The notes: generated from the sequence alone by a model not told the origin. Positions 38,768-52,800 are shown, numbered from the stretch's first letter. The stretch: DNA of 64,000 bases from Anastrepha obliqua (GCF_027943255.1 NC_072892.1:27985792-28049791); one strand, 5' to 3'. Translations and numbers: made by a program.

Positions 38768-39290
38768 AATACACACCAGGCAAACGTTGCAGCAACACGG
38801 CCATGTTGAAGCAACCGTTGCGTCGTGTGAGCTGTGTTGCCAATTGATTTTCGTGTTGCCGTTGCCTGAAATATCAAATAAATTTAATTTTTGGGATAGG
38901 TTGCTGCAACCGTTGCTTCGTGTGTATCATTGTTTACTGCTTTTACTCGTTCAGTTCGTTGAAAACAAGCGAAGAAGAAGGTTCGTGCGGAGTAAAATAA
39001 AGTGAAAAAGGAAAAAATGGCAATTGAAAATAATGAAAACTATGTTAATTTTATTAACGAATATAAAAATTGGGATATAAGTAGTGAAAAATATAACAAT
39101 AAATATTTTAGAAAAAAAGCATACGAACAATTAAAAAATTAATGCAATAAAAGTGATAAAAAGCTCCCTTTCCTGCACCACAGTTATACAAAATACTGAG
39201 ATTGAAGCAACGGTCGCAACGTGTTTCATAAACAAAGGCAACACGTTGCTGCAACACGTTGCTTCACCGGTTGCCTCGTGTATATTTAAC
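38768..39290 (+). mobile_element. Inverted-repeat DNA transposon with a MADF-like ORF
   Basis: The left end reads ATACACACCAGGCAAACG and the right end, reversed, ATATACACGAGGCAACCG. A further inverted copy of the end (GGTTGCTGCAACCGTTGCTT) sits at 38900-38930. All are dense in GTTGC. A 41-codon ORF at 39017-39142 (MAIENNENYVNFINEYKNWD through YEQLKN) fits the first part of a MADF DNA-binding domain. A MADF or Myb-like ORF next to short inverted ends suggests a PIF/Harbinger-type derivative. Confidence 0.55.
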
Positions 39291-39374
39291 TTAAAGAGAA
39301 CTCGATAATTTTCAAACACAATTTAATAAGCTAGCATTTACACACTACAGCTGCTCATTTAATATTTGCTTGTG

Positions 39375-39745
39375 TATTATAATACGTTCACATATGCATT
39401 AATAACCTATAAATCCACCAAATCAATCTACCCGTTCACATATGGCAGATTACCTGCAAAATCTATAATCTCAATACTGCTTTGAAAGGTTTTTCTTCAT
39501 AGAAATTATTTTGGTGGAATACTTCGGTGTTTTTGGTTTCTTTAATTATTATTAATAATATGAAGAAAATACAAGGAGAAGGAATAGCTAATTTAATTGC
39601 GCAATTGGCTGCTAATAATAAACAGTTGGAGGAAATCCGTAAACGACGTTTACTGAGGTTGCAAAATATTATGGCAGCAATGCGCATGGGATATTTTATA
39701 TTACATTTTATAATAAGTAATAAAAGGACAAAACGTTTATGAACA
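39375..39745 (+). mobile_element. Harbinger-like repeat, copy 1
   Basis: Starts TTATAATACGTTCACATATG, with a second CCGTTCACATATGGCAG 60 bases in. It contains a short ORF at 39559-39742 (MKKIQGEGIANLIAQLAANN, KQLEEIRKRRLLRLQNIMAA), resembling the basic N-terminus of HARBI1-type nucleases. The right end is not found. Confidence 0.55.
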
Positions 39746-39879
39746 CACGCTTTTTTTTGTAAAATGAATCCCTAATTAATAATATTTAACAAAAATTTTG
39801 TTTACAAATTTTGTTGATTTTGAATAAAATACAATTTTTTTAGGAAAGTATTATCATTTCTCTTTATTATGATAATTAT

Positions 39880-40145
39880 TACGTATGGAACAAAATATCG
39901 GCCAAATGGCCGCCGCGGCCTCGGTGGCACACCTCCATCCGATGGTCCAAATTTTCGATGACGCTGAGGCATAATTGAGGTTCTATGCCATTAATGTGCC
40001 GAATTATCTCATCCTTTAGCTCTTGAATTGTTGCTGGCTTATCGACGTATAGTACACTATTTCTTTCAAATAACCTCAAAAAAAGAAGTGCAGCGGTGTC
40101 GTTGAGGTTTAGGTGTGGTTCACATTCAACGTCGGCCCTTGAAAT
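39880..40145 (-). pseudogene. Mariner transposase C-terminal fragment
   Basis: Minus-strand VDKPATIQELKDEIIRHING and RMEVCHRGRGGHLADILFHT match the end of rosa-like mariner transposases (compare the LNDIIF end of the 30.3-kb element). No catalytic residues remain. Confidence 0.7.
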
Positions 40146-40344
40146 TTAACCACCCTTTATATAATAACAATACTTTTTTCCATAGAGCCCTTTATTTTCT
40201 GTGGTATTGATAATTATTATTGTGAATGTAAGGTAAACGTCAAAGTAAAAACTTAATAGAATGGACGCTAGCAAAGAAAGGAGGTGTGTAGACATAATTC
40301 TCATACAACATTTTTAAATATTCTTAATTATGCATTCATGTTAC

Positions 40345-40440
40345 ATATGTGGAACAACATCAAGACGCACAGCACAAATAGGAGGAGGAGTTCGGCCAAA
40401 CACCCAAAAAGGGTGTACGCGCCAATTATACATACATACA
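40345..40440 (+). repeat. SINE fragment, copy 3
   Basis: GTGGAACAACATCAAGACGC, GGAGGAGTTCGGCCAAACAC and GGTGTACGCGCCAATTATAC followed by CATA repeats; the best-preserved 3' body of the family. It lies about 300 bases before the DRE pair of the DNAJC16-like gene. Confidence 0.75.
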
Positions 40441-40736
40441 TGCATTACATAAAAAAGTGATCGCACTGGCACAGAGAAGCAATCGAATTTCTTTTGAACT
40501 TGTGGTAGGATAAGCCCTGGCAATAATGAAGATACAAAATGAGCACACGTATATATGCAGACATGGCAGTAGTATACCTACAAGATGCTTTGCGTTTTCT
40601 TTAAGGGAAATCAAATGGAAAATATACAATTTATCTAATAAATATAGGAAACTTTGTTCAATTTCAAAATGTTGGTACTCAATATCGAAGGGAAATACCT
40701 CCGAGGGTACAAATAGTACCTACCATAGGTATTGAA

Positions 40737-40773
40737 TATCGATATACTTTCTATTCGATCAAAAGTATCGATA
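40737..40773 (+). promoter_or_regulatory. Two DRE (TATCGATA) motifs upstream of the DNAJC16-like gene
   Basis: Exact palindromic TATCGATA octamers at 40737-40744 and 40766-40773, 96-132 bases before the start codon. This is the DREF binding element common in housekeeping promoters of flies. Two exact copies within 37 bases at the right place are unlikely by chance. Confidence 0.6.
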
Positions 40774-40868
40774 CCACGATTATAAGAGTAGTATCGCAAA
40801 ATCCCTAATTGCAAGAATTTTTAGAAATGTAGTTAATAGTTAATCAATAAAAATAACCAAATATAACA

Positions 40869-43800
40869 ATGCCTGGGGAAATAAGATTTGTTTCTTTGAT
40901 ATATTTGGGTGTGCTGATTTTTGGCTTTGTGTCAGCATCGTTTGAAAACAATAGTCCTTATAAAATACTCGGGATAGAGGAGGATGCTACTCCTCAGGTT
41001 ATTAGGAGGGCATATAAACATTTGGTTAAGGCATGGTAAGTGCTTTCATACTGTTTGGAACTATTTTTAATGAAGTTTGTAATATAAATGACTGTATGTT
41101 TAAGAGATGTATGGGAGGAAAGAGGGAGTTCTCCCAATTAAGAATCCGCTGCAATGCAAATGCGAAACTAATTTGTGAGTAATTGTTTACAAAATTAACA
41201 AAGTATGTATATATGTATATGCAATGGAATGTATAGCTTCTGGTAATCACATATCTAATTTATGGTGAGAAGACCAAACTAAAATTAGTCAAAACAAGTA
41301 AGCGAGGCTAAATTTGGCCTGAAAGAAACTTTATTTACCCGTGCACATTTTAGAATGCGTCTACTTTTATAAAAACATAAAAGGTTAGCACAAAAAAAAC
41401 GGGTAATTCGTCGCGCCACTATTATTTTGAACTAAAGTGTATGTGGACCATGGTGATCAGAACGAGAAAAGTCGATTTAGCCATGTCTGTCGGGCCATTC
41501 GTACGTACGATAATACTGGCAAATATTAATATATTTCAATAAGCCTTGGTACCTTTATTCAAGGTAAAACGGAAGAACGTGATGTAAAACAACAAAACTG
41601 AAATTGGGTACAAATAAAATAAATAAGTCGCTAGTATAGTTTTTTAAACGGGATTCATAAATCTCGCCCAAACTTGGAACTCTGTATGTCTAATGTTTAC
41701 ACTGCTACAACAACAATCCCACAATAAATTCGACATAAATATCTGTCCACGTCAAAAAATATCAACTTTATGTAAAAAATAAAAATTAAGCTATAGAAAA
41801 CGGAAAATATTTAAAACTAGCAAACCCCGCCCGCTTCGCTGGGCACACTAAAATAGAATAGATATGGCTTAGAACAGAAAAGATATGGTTTTCATATTAT
41901 TTATTTCTTTATTCTTTATTCAAGCGCATTGGCATAAACAAAATTTTTTGTTTTTCTATTTGTTTTTGAGTAAATATATAATGCTGTTAGCTTCCCAACA
42001 CGTAAACAGCCAACGTATAGTTGACCATGGGTGAATACTGGTTCTTCTAAATTCATCCCGCATATTTCTAAAGTTTGCCCTTGTGATTTATTGATAGTTA
42101 TTGCAAATGCTAAACGAATGGGCAGTTGCAAACGCTTGAATTCAAATGGCAATTCAGGTGGAATCATTGGAATTCTCGGTATTAGAACGTCTTCATTCTT
42201 GAATTTGCCAATTAAAATAGTTTCTTCGATAACATTATTCACCAACAGCTTCAATTTGATATCCATATTGTACAAACACATTCTAGGATCCACGTGTTGG
42301 TCTCTATCTCGAGACCCTAGTCACGGAGCGGCATGAAAAATACTCTGAACTAAAGCATTCACCAACAGCTTCCATTTGATACCCATATTGTACATACACA
42401 TTCTAGGCTCCACGTTTTGGTCTCTATCTCGAGACCCTAGTCACGGAGCGGCATGAAAAATACTCTGAACTAAAGCATTCACCAACAGCTTCCATCTGAT
42501 ATCCATATTGTAAAAACACATTCTAGGCTCCACGTTTTGGTCTCTATCTCGAGACCCTAGTCACGGAGCGGCATGAAAAATACTCTGAACTAAAGCATTC
42601 ACCAACAGCTTCCATTTGATACCCATATTGTACATACACATCCGAAGGTTACCCGGGTCCACGTTTTGACCTATATCTCGAGCCCTATCCACCAATAGGC
42701 ATCCAAACTATACGTAAACCATCTTCAATACCTACTTAATAATGTGTGTAAGTTTGGCTTAATTCGGTGCAAAGACACGGCCGGTTAGCGAACACACACA
42801 AAAAGTTGACTTTATTTTATATATAAGATAAAAAAAATATTTATTGTACTTAATATTTTTCACACGAAATGAAGCGGTGTGTTAAGCCTAAATTTGCGTC
42901 CATTTGTTACGAGCTATAGCCTTGTGAGTTTGATTAAATAAACCCTTTATCAAAATGTGCATGGGTATATAAGGATCGGTCTGGACCGAATTTAGTCTTA
43001 CTTGTTTTTGTAATAACTTTCACCGATACTGCACTCCTTTAATTTTAAAGCGGAAAAGAGTTTACATTATTCAAATAATTTAAAGAACACTGACGCTGCA
43101 TTTATTTATTCATAAACATAATTCATTTATTCAGAACAGCGAATAAATGATTATAAAAGTATAAAATAGAGCTGAACAAAACGTTCTAGTAAGTCACAAA
43201 AAGAATCCGTTTGGAATATCAGTAACATATTCTCCGGAACCTTTTACTTAGACGTAAGAACAAACAATTCTTAGAAACATTTGGAATGAATAAAGGAATG
43301 CAGCTTGAGTTAGGTTTTTGACATATATTTTATTAATTTTCATTTTATTAATTTATTGAATTTTTTTTAATTTTTACTCAATCTTTAATAGAACACAACC
43401 AGAAATAAAAATGTGAGGAATTTGACGAATGAATTTGCATTTTATATTCCTTCTGTCAGATATGATACTCTTTTTGAGATTTGAATACCTGCAGAAGTTT
43501 CCTTCACTTTTAACAAAGTTTGGGACCGCCTCGTCTTGGCGGACATACTTCCTTAAAGTAACCAATGAAATTGCTTGTTACTTTGCGATTCGTAATTCAA
43601 TGAAACGGTGACCAGAAAGAGATTTCTCTTCCAGAACCAGCCATCTTTTGATGTAATCCTCCTTGGCAGGCTGCTCGCCAGTACAGTACACAATTTTTAT
43701 CGTGACGAAATTTTGGGAGCAGAGCTGTTCGCATCGTATACAGTACTATGGTTCCGGAACTAGGACTATTATATACATAAATATCTATAAGTATAGTTTA

Positions 43801-46800
43801 CAGAAGAATTAGAGCGGGAAAATTCTTGTAAAGAACACCTTTCGGACTTGTTAGTAACCTGCTGTCAAAAGCTTCACAATAATCCTTTTGTTTAGTCCGA
43901 AATATGTCGCAGTTTTGGCGCCGGATACCGCGTTCTATTTTTTATTGCATCCATAGCGAGGGCGCCGAATAGTTTATAAATAAAATTGTTACAAATAATA
44001 AATAATAATAAATTAATTAATATCGAATTACGATATATATTAATATTATATACATATGTACATACATATTTATATTTACTACATGAGCTTACTTTAGTTA
44101 TCATTATAATAATACATATATGTACCATATATACCTATGTATATTGAATTCACTTACATGCTGCCCTTAAAGATATATGCATAAGAACCACTATACATAA
44201 GCCGTTAGTTAAGTTTAATGCTAAGCACATTATAATAACATATGTTTGAGAATAAACAACTTACCTGCAATATAGAATTAGGAGCGCGCAAACGTCTTCT
44301 TAATTTGCACTGAAACAATCGAAATAAGTATCAGGCTTGTCGTTGTTTCGCACACTGCTTAATAGCGATTATCGAATAAAGTAACAACCTACACTCTCTT
44401 CATAAAGCTTCACACAGATGCAGATTTATCTTTACATGTTTCTTCCCACACAAGCAGGCTTTAATGATGGTTGTAAAACAACCTGTGTAAAAATCATCGA
44501 CTTCATTACTGCATTCACACATTGAGCGCCAAGCGGAATAGACAAAAATCTATAAAGCGGTGTGAACGTAAAATATACTGACTTCCGAGCCATTCCCGCA
44601 CTGTTTTGGGGTTTATTTTGGATGTAATAACTATTTTGATATGAAGTAGATACGCGTTTTTTTTTGCTATTTTGCTTAAGTATTTGTTTAATTTGTTTTT
44701 ATTTGTTTTACCTTGATTTTATTTTGGCTTTACTTTGTTTTTTATTTTTCTTTATTTTTATTTTAATTTTGCAGATTTATTTACAACAGTAACTTAAAAA
44801 GGGCGAACCGAAACCTTTAATAAAGTAAGATATCATATTTCAAGTTTTGGAAGGGAATGATGATAATTTTTCGAGCGATTACTCTTTGATTGATGAGAAC
44901 TAGCTAGTCAGATGGTTCGAATACTGACTACTAATGTTAATGTTGGCCTTGACGATACTGGAGATGATTGGGACATAGATGAAGACAAGTCCTTCACATT
45001 CATTGGGAGATCAGGCTTGCAACAAAATATTCCAACGGATATTTTACGCTTTCGAACGACATGGTAGTCCAGAAAGTATTAGGTGCCGTCCAAAAACGTG
45101 TGACATGGCACTCAATGTGTAAAGATGGTGCACATATAACTTAATGCATTGGAATAAAGCCAGATTCTATTTAATAATTCACATACTTGTTGTTAATTGC
45201 TTTCATTTTTTCCATACTTTAAAAATAGTATATAATACGTAGCCTATTATAATACTGCTATTTTTAATTCTGGCCTTACAATGGAAAATGAAAATTGGTG
45301 GTTGAAATCGCTTTTATTGTTTTAACAAATATTCGCAATAACCAATGCATTTTTGGTTTCATTTGAATCGATTTTCAAAGCGCTTTGTCCAGCCGCGTTA
45401 CCAATGCATTTTTTTAAATTTAACACAACGTAATTATCCAATATACCATTGATGCTCGTCATAGTAATGCATAAAGGATGCCTCAATTTGTTAGTATGTA
45501 ACATGTCGATCTAGTACAACTGATTTTTGACGACCTTCAAGGAACGAACAGCGACTACGAGAAAATTTATTGTACCAGACTTTGAAGGTGCTAAAGGATA
45601 GTGCTTGCTCGCTGTATAATGATTTAATTCATCGATGTATTTTCGCCTAGCCAATCCTGGTCGAAAATTGTGAAAAATACGTCCTTGTTCACGGTTTTCC
45701 ATGTTTTGTTGAGATGAAGTGTGGAGGCCACTGTATAGAACACAAATATGGATCACACATTAAAATATTCTGCGTACGTTTATGGTAAAATATATCAAAC
45801 TATTGGCACTAGAAGTGTGCAAGGCCCGAAATATAAATAGCCATCCTCGTACTGCAGTCGAATGCAATTAACGGAGTTATATGATTTTAACTGAAGTAGA
45901 CTACTACTTACTACTACTTCATAGGGTAACTCTAACCAAAGGAAACTGTGGAGGAGTTTTGCGGATTCATTTTTAAAATATCGAATTTTGGGTTTTATTT
46001 TCCTCTAAAACATAAAACTTCCTTCATGCTGTGTCGAAATTTCAAGGAAATCTGAGAAAAACTCACGGAGATATATAACTTATAAAATTGTTGGATGGTG
46101 TATATTTTATCTGTTTACCCCATATACATTAATATCTCCACAGAAATAATGACAGTTGTGGCACTGACTGGCCAAGCGCTATATATAATATAATAATAAT
46201 ATATGCGTATATATTGTACATACAGGGAGTATGGTGACGGAATAAAGACTTAAAGGCTAAATGAAAAAAGAATTACTAATGATAAAAGTTTATTTTAATA
46301 TCTGTTACAATGAAAACAAGTGCGGAATATATTTTTTTTTAAATTATTTTCTCCAAATGTTGACCGTTACGATATTTTCTTTAGGGGCGTCCATAAATTA
46401 CGTGAGGTGTTTTTTTTAATTTTCTGACCCTCCCTCCCCCCTGGTGAGGTGTCGTGAGATTCCCCCAATCTCACGTGAGATTTTTCAAAATGTTCTTATG
46501 TAAGCGCGTTGGATTGTTATTGTAAAAAGAAAAAAAATTGCTTCGTGCTTTTATTTACGACTAGTTAAGACTAGTAATCAATATTGCTGAGAGTTATAAG
46601 TGTAATAAAAATTTAACAATAGAAGACTTAAATCGTAACTACTGCGATTAAAAAAAGAATATCTACTCTAATTCAGTCCATGGAGAATCATGTGCGGTTT
46701 CAAGAGAGACTATTGGGACTAACATGTCCATAAGATTTTCAGTAAAATCATCTGCTCCTTCAACTTCGTTCTGATCTATCCACTCTAAGGCGTTGACGCT

Positions 46801-49800
46801 TGCGCACAGTAACTCATTAGCTCGTCTTCTGACAATCCGTGAGGGTCGCACTTTGCTGAACATACACGCTTGCTTAGCTGGTGCAATGTGAGCTGCTCGC
46901 TTGTGCTCTGCAGCTCTTGTGATAGATGCGAAGTAAATGCCGCGTGTACTGCAGCATCTTTTCTCTAAATCATCACGTATACTTGGGCAATAGAGAGCAT
47001 AAGGCGTGCTGATGAAGGCATTCAGCGGTTGAATCGGTAGGCGTATTCGAAATGGAGCGAATGACTTTCCGTCATGTTCTTTAAAGTCCGAAATTGTCAA
47101 ACGTCCATCAACCTGAGTGATAGGGTATGGAGGTGGCAGAAAACGGTCGTGAAGAATCATACGCAGATCCGTGTGTCGCTGCCACTCAGCTCGTACGCTC
47201 TTGTTCATCGAGTCGCGCGTTCGGCTGATAGTGGCGCGAAAACAAACGACGGGCTACACTGTACAGTAAATTCAGATTAAATTGAGCTATTTGGTATAAA
47301 ACAAATATGGTGGTTTGACAGTAGTAATGTATAACGTCGAAGTATGAATGAAATTATTTTCTTTCGAACGAATTAGTGAATGATCTTAATCATACTACGA
47401 TTACGCTTAAGATTAAATCTTAAGCATGTACAATCTGGATAATGGACCAAAATAGTATAATTTTTTTTTGTTTCAATCAGAAAAAAAATTGCGTGATATT
47501 TGCCGAGACCCCCCCTCTCTCCAACGTAAGAGTAGATGAGATTTGACTCGACCCCCTCCCCCCCTTAAACATCTCACGTAATTTATGGACGTCCCCTTAG
47601 TGCTGAAATGGTCGCTGGGTTTGTTTTGTAGACTTTACCTTTGAGGTACCCCCACAGAGGAAAGTCAATAGGGGTAGGAAAGGTAGACTCAAACACTCAG
47701 CGATTAGGGAGCAACATTAAATTTAAAACCTAATTCTGCCAGCGGACACCCTTCAGATGCACTTCTTTCTATCGTTAGTAAATGGGCTAACTACGGAGAT
47801 ATTACTACCTCTTGTAAATTTAATTATATATTAAAATAAAGAAATAATTATTTGCCCTTTGAATATAAATAAAACCAATACTGTCATTAAAAAGTATGCA
47901 AAACAACTAGCAGGGATTGATACTGACGGGTTTATCACACCCAAAAAAGTGGCCGAAAATAGGTATCATTTCTTTGTGGCATAAAACGGCATCATTTTAT
48001 TCGTGAATAACGTTCCGAAATACTGCAGACTTACATACAAAGTGAGTGCCAAAAATTTATTGAAATAAATAAATAAATTATATACAATAATTAAATCGAC
48101 TATCGGGTTTGCTCAATCATCTCGGTACAATTTTTTAAATCAAAGATTATTTTAGACCGATTTTGCGTTTTTTATACTAGTTTTGTCTTTTTTAGTTATG
48201 AATAAAGAAGCAATTCGTCTTCAGCATTGCCAGTTTATATTACTAACTGTAAATCAAGGAAATCTATTTAAATGTTCGTGTATTTCACTAAATTGTGCTA
48301 TATATAATATTTTTTTTTGTGTGTTGTTTTGCAGTATACAGTTATATATAACAGTGTTCATATTTTTTTAACAGGCATCCTGATAAAAATGAACATCCCG
48401 AAGCTAGTAAAATATTCGTTCAAATCAAACAGGCATATGAGTTGCTGAGTGACGTTAATCGCAGGCGCATATACGATCAGTATGGAATATACAATGAAGA
48501 GTCACACTATTTTCCACCGAAAAACGATCTGTATCGGAGTCAACCTTCTTCAGATCAGTTTGAAAATTTTTTTGGAAAACAGTTCAACGTTGAAAACGAT
48601 ATTAGTTTCTATCATAGAATCTCCATCAGCACTAAAATCTATGATAATAAAATAGTTCCCCAAAGCAAGACCACACCGTACATTGTGATGTTTTATAATG
48701 ACTGGTGCTTTCGTTGCACACGACTTATTAGCGCGTTTAAAACATTAATCAACGCTCTGGAACCACTAGGTAATTAATTTAGTCCAAGTAAGGTAATTGA
48801 CTAAGCTAGAAGCAAAGAATTGTATATTTTTACATAAATATGTATGCATGTATGTAAGTATCTGCATTCACAATTAGCGGATAAAATATGTATGTATGCA
48901 GAGTGATTAAAAATCGACTCTACTTCAAGAATGCATTTCATAATAATTATAATTAAAAAATTGGATTAATGCTTTACGGAAAAGTAGAATAGTGCGAGTG
49001 CCGGCTTTGAAGACGCGAGAGGTTTCGGTCTACAGACAGCAGAGTATTCGCATTCGAGGGGAAAACTCCATCCCGTTGGTCAGCCACCGCTGAGGTAAAA
49101 AGGGGAGGGTGAGGTAAGGGATGGGTGACCGCTATTAGACAGAACTTTTTCTATCAACTGATATTGCATACATGGAGATTCGAATTTTTGCACTTCCGTA
49201 TGGTAGTTACACACCAACTTATTCGGCTACGACTGTTGTATAAATATGAATGATGGGATATATACAATAAAATAGTAATGAAGGGCTATAAAATAGTAAT
49301 GAAAACAGTTCGTCTTCCAACTCAGGCTATGGGGGCGGATCAGAGGGAACATTGTGGACGTTTTGTTTCCTTCCCACCCGCTAAGAAAAGATAGGCGAAC
49401 CGATTCGAGGCAGACTGAAGTGACACTTTTCAGAGCAGAAGAACTCAACGCACCACTGCGCTGCATGAAACCTGGCTAAGTCCAGCAAAATCAATGAGGT
49501 TAGCGGCAAGAAGCTGCCCTAATATGATGGTGAACATATATAAAGTTGTCGGAGAGCTGTGCTCTTCTCCGTTCAATGAAAAACGGCGCGCCTTGTACAA
49601 ATATCAAAGGTAAAGGACGCCCGAATTCTCCGTCATCATTCCGCAAAGTTTGCATACCGAGCACTGCAGGTAAAGTGATTGAGAGCTTATAGAGGCTAAC
49701 TGAAACTATGGAAAGAAAGGGTACTCGATACTATTTGGGCCCGTTAAAGCCCTGTTAGTTACTTTGGATGTTAAGAACGCGTTTAATTCTGTTAGGTGGA

Positions 49801-52800
49801 GTGATATGTTTGATGAACTAGAACGGTCATTTAGCGTACCACCATACTTGTTAGAAATTTTTAAAGACTATCTAAGGGACGGCAGCCTCTTAGGGTAGCC
49901 ACAGAGTCGGTGCTTGGCCCTGACCTTTGGAGCAAGACGTACGACAGTTTGCTACACATTAAATATCACAAAACGCTTGCATGTTGCGTTTGCAAATGAC
50001 GTGGCCGCTCTTACACCAACACGTAGTATACAGCTGGCACAGTTGAAGCTTAATCAAGCGTGGTGTCGGCGGGTTGATGATCGAGCAAGAACTATAATTA
50101 ACATCAGCCAAAACAGAAATCGTTCTGCTCTCTAGGAAGCACATCTCTACTGATGACGGTGATGAGAGGGAGCTAAACCGTTACAGCAGGTAAATGTGCG
50201 AAGTACTTCGGTGTGAAACTATATGTATAACAAAATCACATTCTGAGACCACATTCGCGCAAAGATGGCACGCTGCACAGTGTTGTCTAATGGCAAATGT
50301 CGGTGATCCAAATTCACTCTTTAAGAATCTCTAATCTTGGCTGACTAATCAGTGCTTTTACAATATATGGGGCAGAAATATGGACTAACGCATTGGGCAG
50401 TATAGAAAGTATCACACACTTACGCGATCCATCCAGCGCAAAAGTGTAGGGCGTATTGCATCAGTAATGTCTGGGGATACAGTTTTAGTAATTTGTGTTA
50501 CTTGTCGTGAGCGTAAAAAAGTATACACCATCAGCTTTGAGGAAGTTCGTTAGTGGCAACAAAATTGGAACGAGAACACCAAAAGCCGCTGGACTAAACT
50601 TTTAATAGCCTACGTAAATACTTTGAACACTTTGCTGATTTGCTGAGAAGTGTTCAGCGCAGAATAAGGAGCATTGCCTATCATCGTTGCAATGAATTCC
50701 AACCCGCAAAGCTGGGAGGCAGTGGTGCGGGTTGCCTTCGTCGCAAAAGAGGTTGTCTAATAAGAACAGCCTGCAGAAACACCGCAACTAAGAGAGAGCA
50801 TATCTGAGGTTCACATGGCGCGCCGGTAGGAGTTAGGGATATACTTCTCATCATGATATATATTTTTGATCAATTGATTGAATGCTTGAACGTTGAACAT
50901 TCCTAAGTGCTGTGTGGAACCGCCGAAATTTGTTGCAGGAATTGGATTACATATGAAACAAATATTTTAATACGATAGGTTTACTAAAGCGAACGTTTTT
51001 ATAAAATAGGAAATATGAGAAATATGTATTCATATCCATCATTTCTGATAAATGCTCATTTACTTTCTAGGAATTTATTTTGCGGCGGTAAATGCAGCTT
51101 ATGAACCTCTTTTAGTTAAAAAATCTGGTGTGAGTAGTATACCTACTTTGATAATAATTTTGGATGGACACAGTTACATATACCGTGAAAATGTGTATAC
51201 AGTGGCCAAAATTAAAGGTAAGTTATTTTCAGATGATAATTTTTAAAACTATTTATAATACATATTAACTTCCCTACTTGTTTAATATGTATTAAATAAT
51301 TTTCAAATTAAAAAGTATGCATACTAGGTCGTTGGATGAGTTTTGCGGTTCGATAAGAAAAACACAGTTTATGGTTTGAAATACACTTTAATATTCAGTA
51401 TAGTCTCCCTGAACATCAATACACTTGTTCGAACGAGATAACAATTTATGAATTCCATCGCTGAAGTGAGAATCTATATTAGAAGAGCTGCAAAATACGC
51501 TTCCACAGCGTTATGACCTCATAATTTGATGAAAAACGCTTTGCACACATACATTTTTTTAGATCTGGAAACAGATGGAAGTAGCTAGGGACCAAATCTG
51601 GTGAATTCGGTGGAGCTCCAAAGCTTTAATTCATGGGCTTTAGCCATTGTCAAAATACTCTTGTGGCCACGGTGCATAGTTCTGATGAAAAAGAATTTTT
51701 TTCTTTTGCAAATTGCGTCTTTTTTCATAAATTTTTTCCTCCAGGCAGTCTAAAAGGTTACAATAATATTCAGAATTTATTGTTTTACCATGATCGTTTT
51801 ACAATACTCTTGACTTCGTTATCATCGAGCGAAATGGGATTTACTATCATATCCATTTTCGAAACTATTGAATACAGTGCGTTAAGTACTGGAAAATATA
51901 TGTTACTTACTAGCTTTAACCGGCGGCCCCGCTCGCGTAGGAGTAGTTTTGAGGGATTTAGGATATGTATATAAAATAATTACAAACAATAATTTCATAG
52001 AAAATAATTTTTTATTAATAACCATAATATTACAATACCCGGCATCCGTTGCTATACCTCGTTGAATAAAATCAAAACAATCAATCAGAAAAATATGAAG
52101 CAAAATTATTTTTACTAATTTTCTATCTCAAACCGTTTTTGAACTTTGCATTTGGTTCATAGTTGAACAGCTTATGCGGATTATGAAGTCTAGAGTGTGC
52201 TATAAATACTGGGATATAGGAAAAACTAAGATTTTTTTTATTCAATTTAAGCAAATATTCGATTATTAGTGACGAATGAGAGTGGTGGCGCGGCCTGGGG
52301 GCTGTGGGAAGGGAGCTCCATCATAAAAACAATAACCTTCATTGGGTGAAAATATGAATGTATAAAAATTTTTACGTCATTTGGTGTTGTCGTTTCGTAG
52401 TGATGCGCGGACAACGTACATACATTCACCTTTATAGTATAGATTTTATTAATTTGGTTTTGAAACTACATACACATGGTAGGAAAAGTCTGCGTTCACC
52501 CACTGTTATAAAGTATTAAAATAATTTAACGTGTTTATCTTAAAACTCTCAGTTATTTCTTTTCACTTATTTCAAAGAAAATTATTCGTAGAGGGTATGA
52601 ACAAAATTTTTTGGAATTTGAGCTGCGTCGTGTTCAGATAACGGGATTGTAGTACAGTTACTTAAATAGGCTGAGCAGAAAAAGTATGCGTTCATTTCGT
52701 ATAGTGACGATTATTTGCATGGCAATTACGTTAAATTTAATTTTAAATCATTCATGTAGTTGACGCGGTTAAGAACAAATCTAAAGAGGGAAAAATTGAT

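Noticed and set aside
42290..42725. CRISPR-like array
   Set aside because: Long near-identical tandem units without spacers, in a eukaryotic Helitron context; it is a minisatellite.
44940..45060. piggyBac-like N-terminal reading DDWDIDEDKSFTF
   Set aside because: Too short and weak; no TTAA ends or catalytic segment nearby.
45511..45756. 81-codon minus-strand ORF (FHNFRPGLARRKYIDELNHY)
   Set aside because: Reads like protein but no family, splice context or repeat partner could be found; too uncertain to call.
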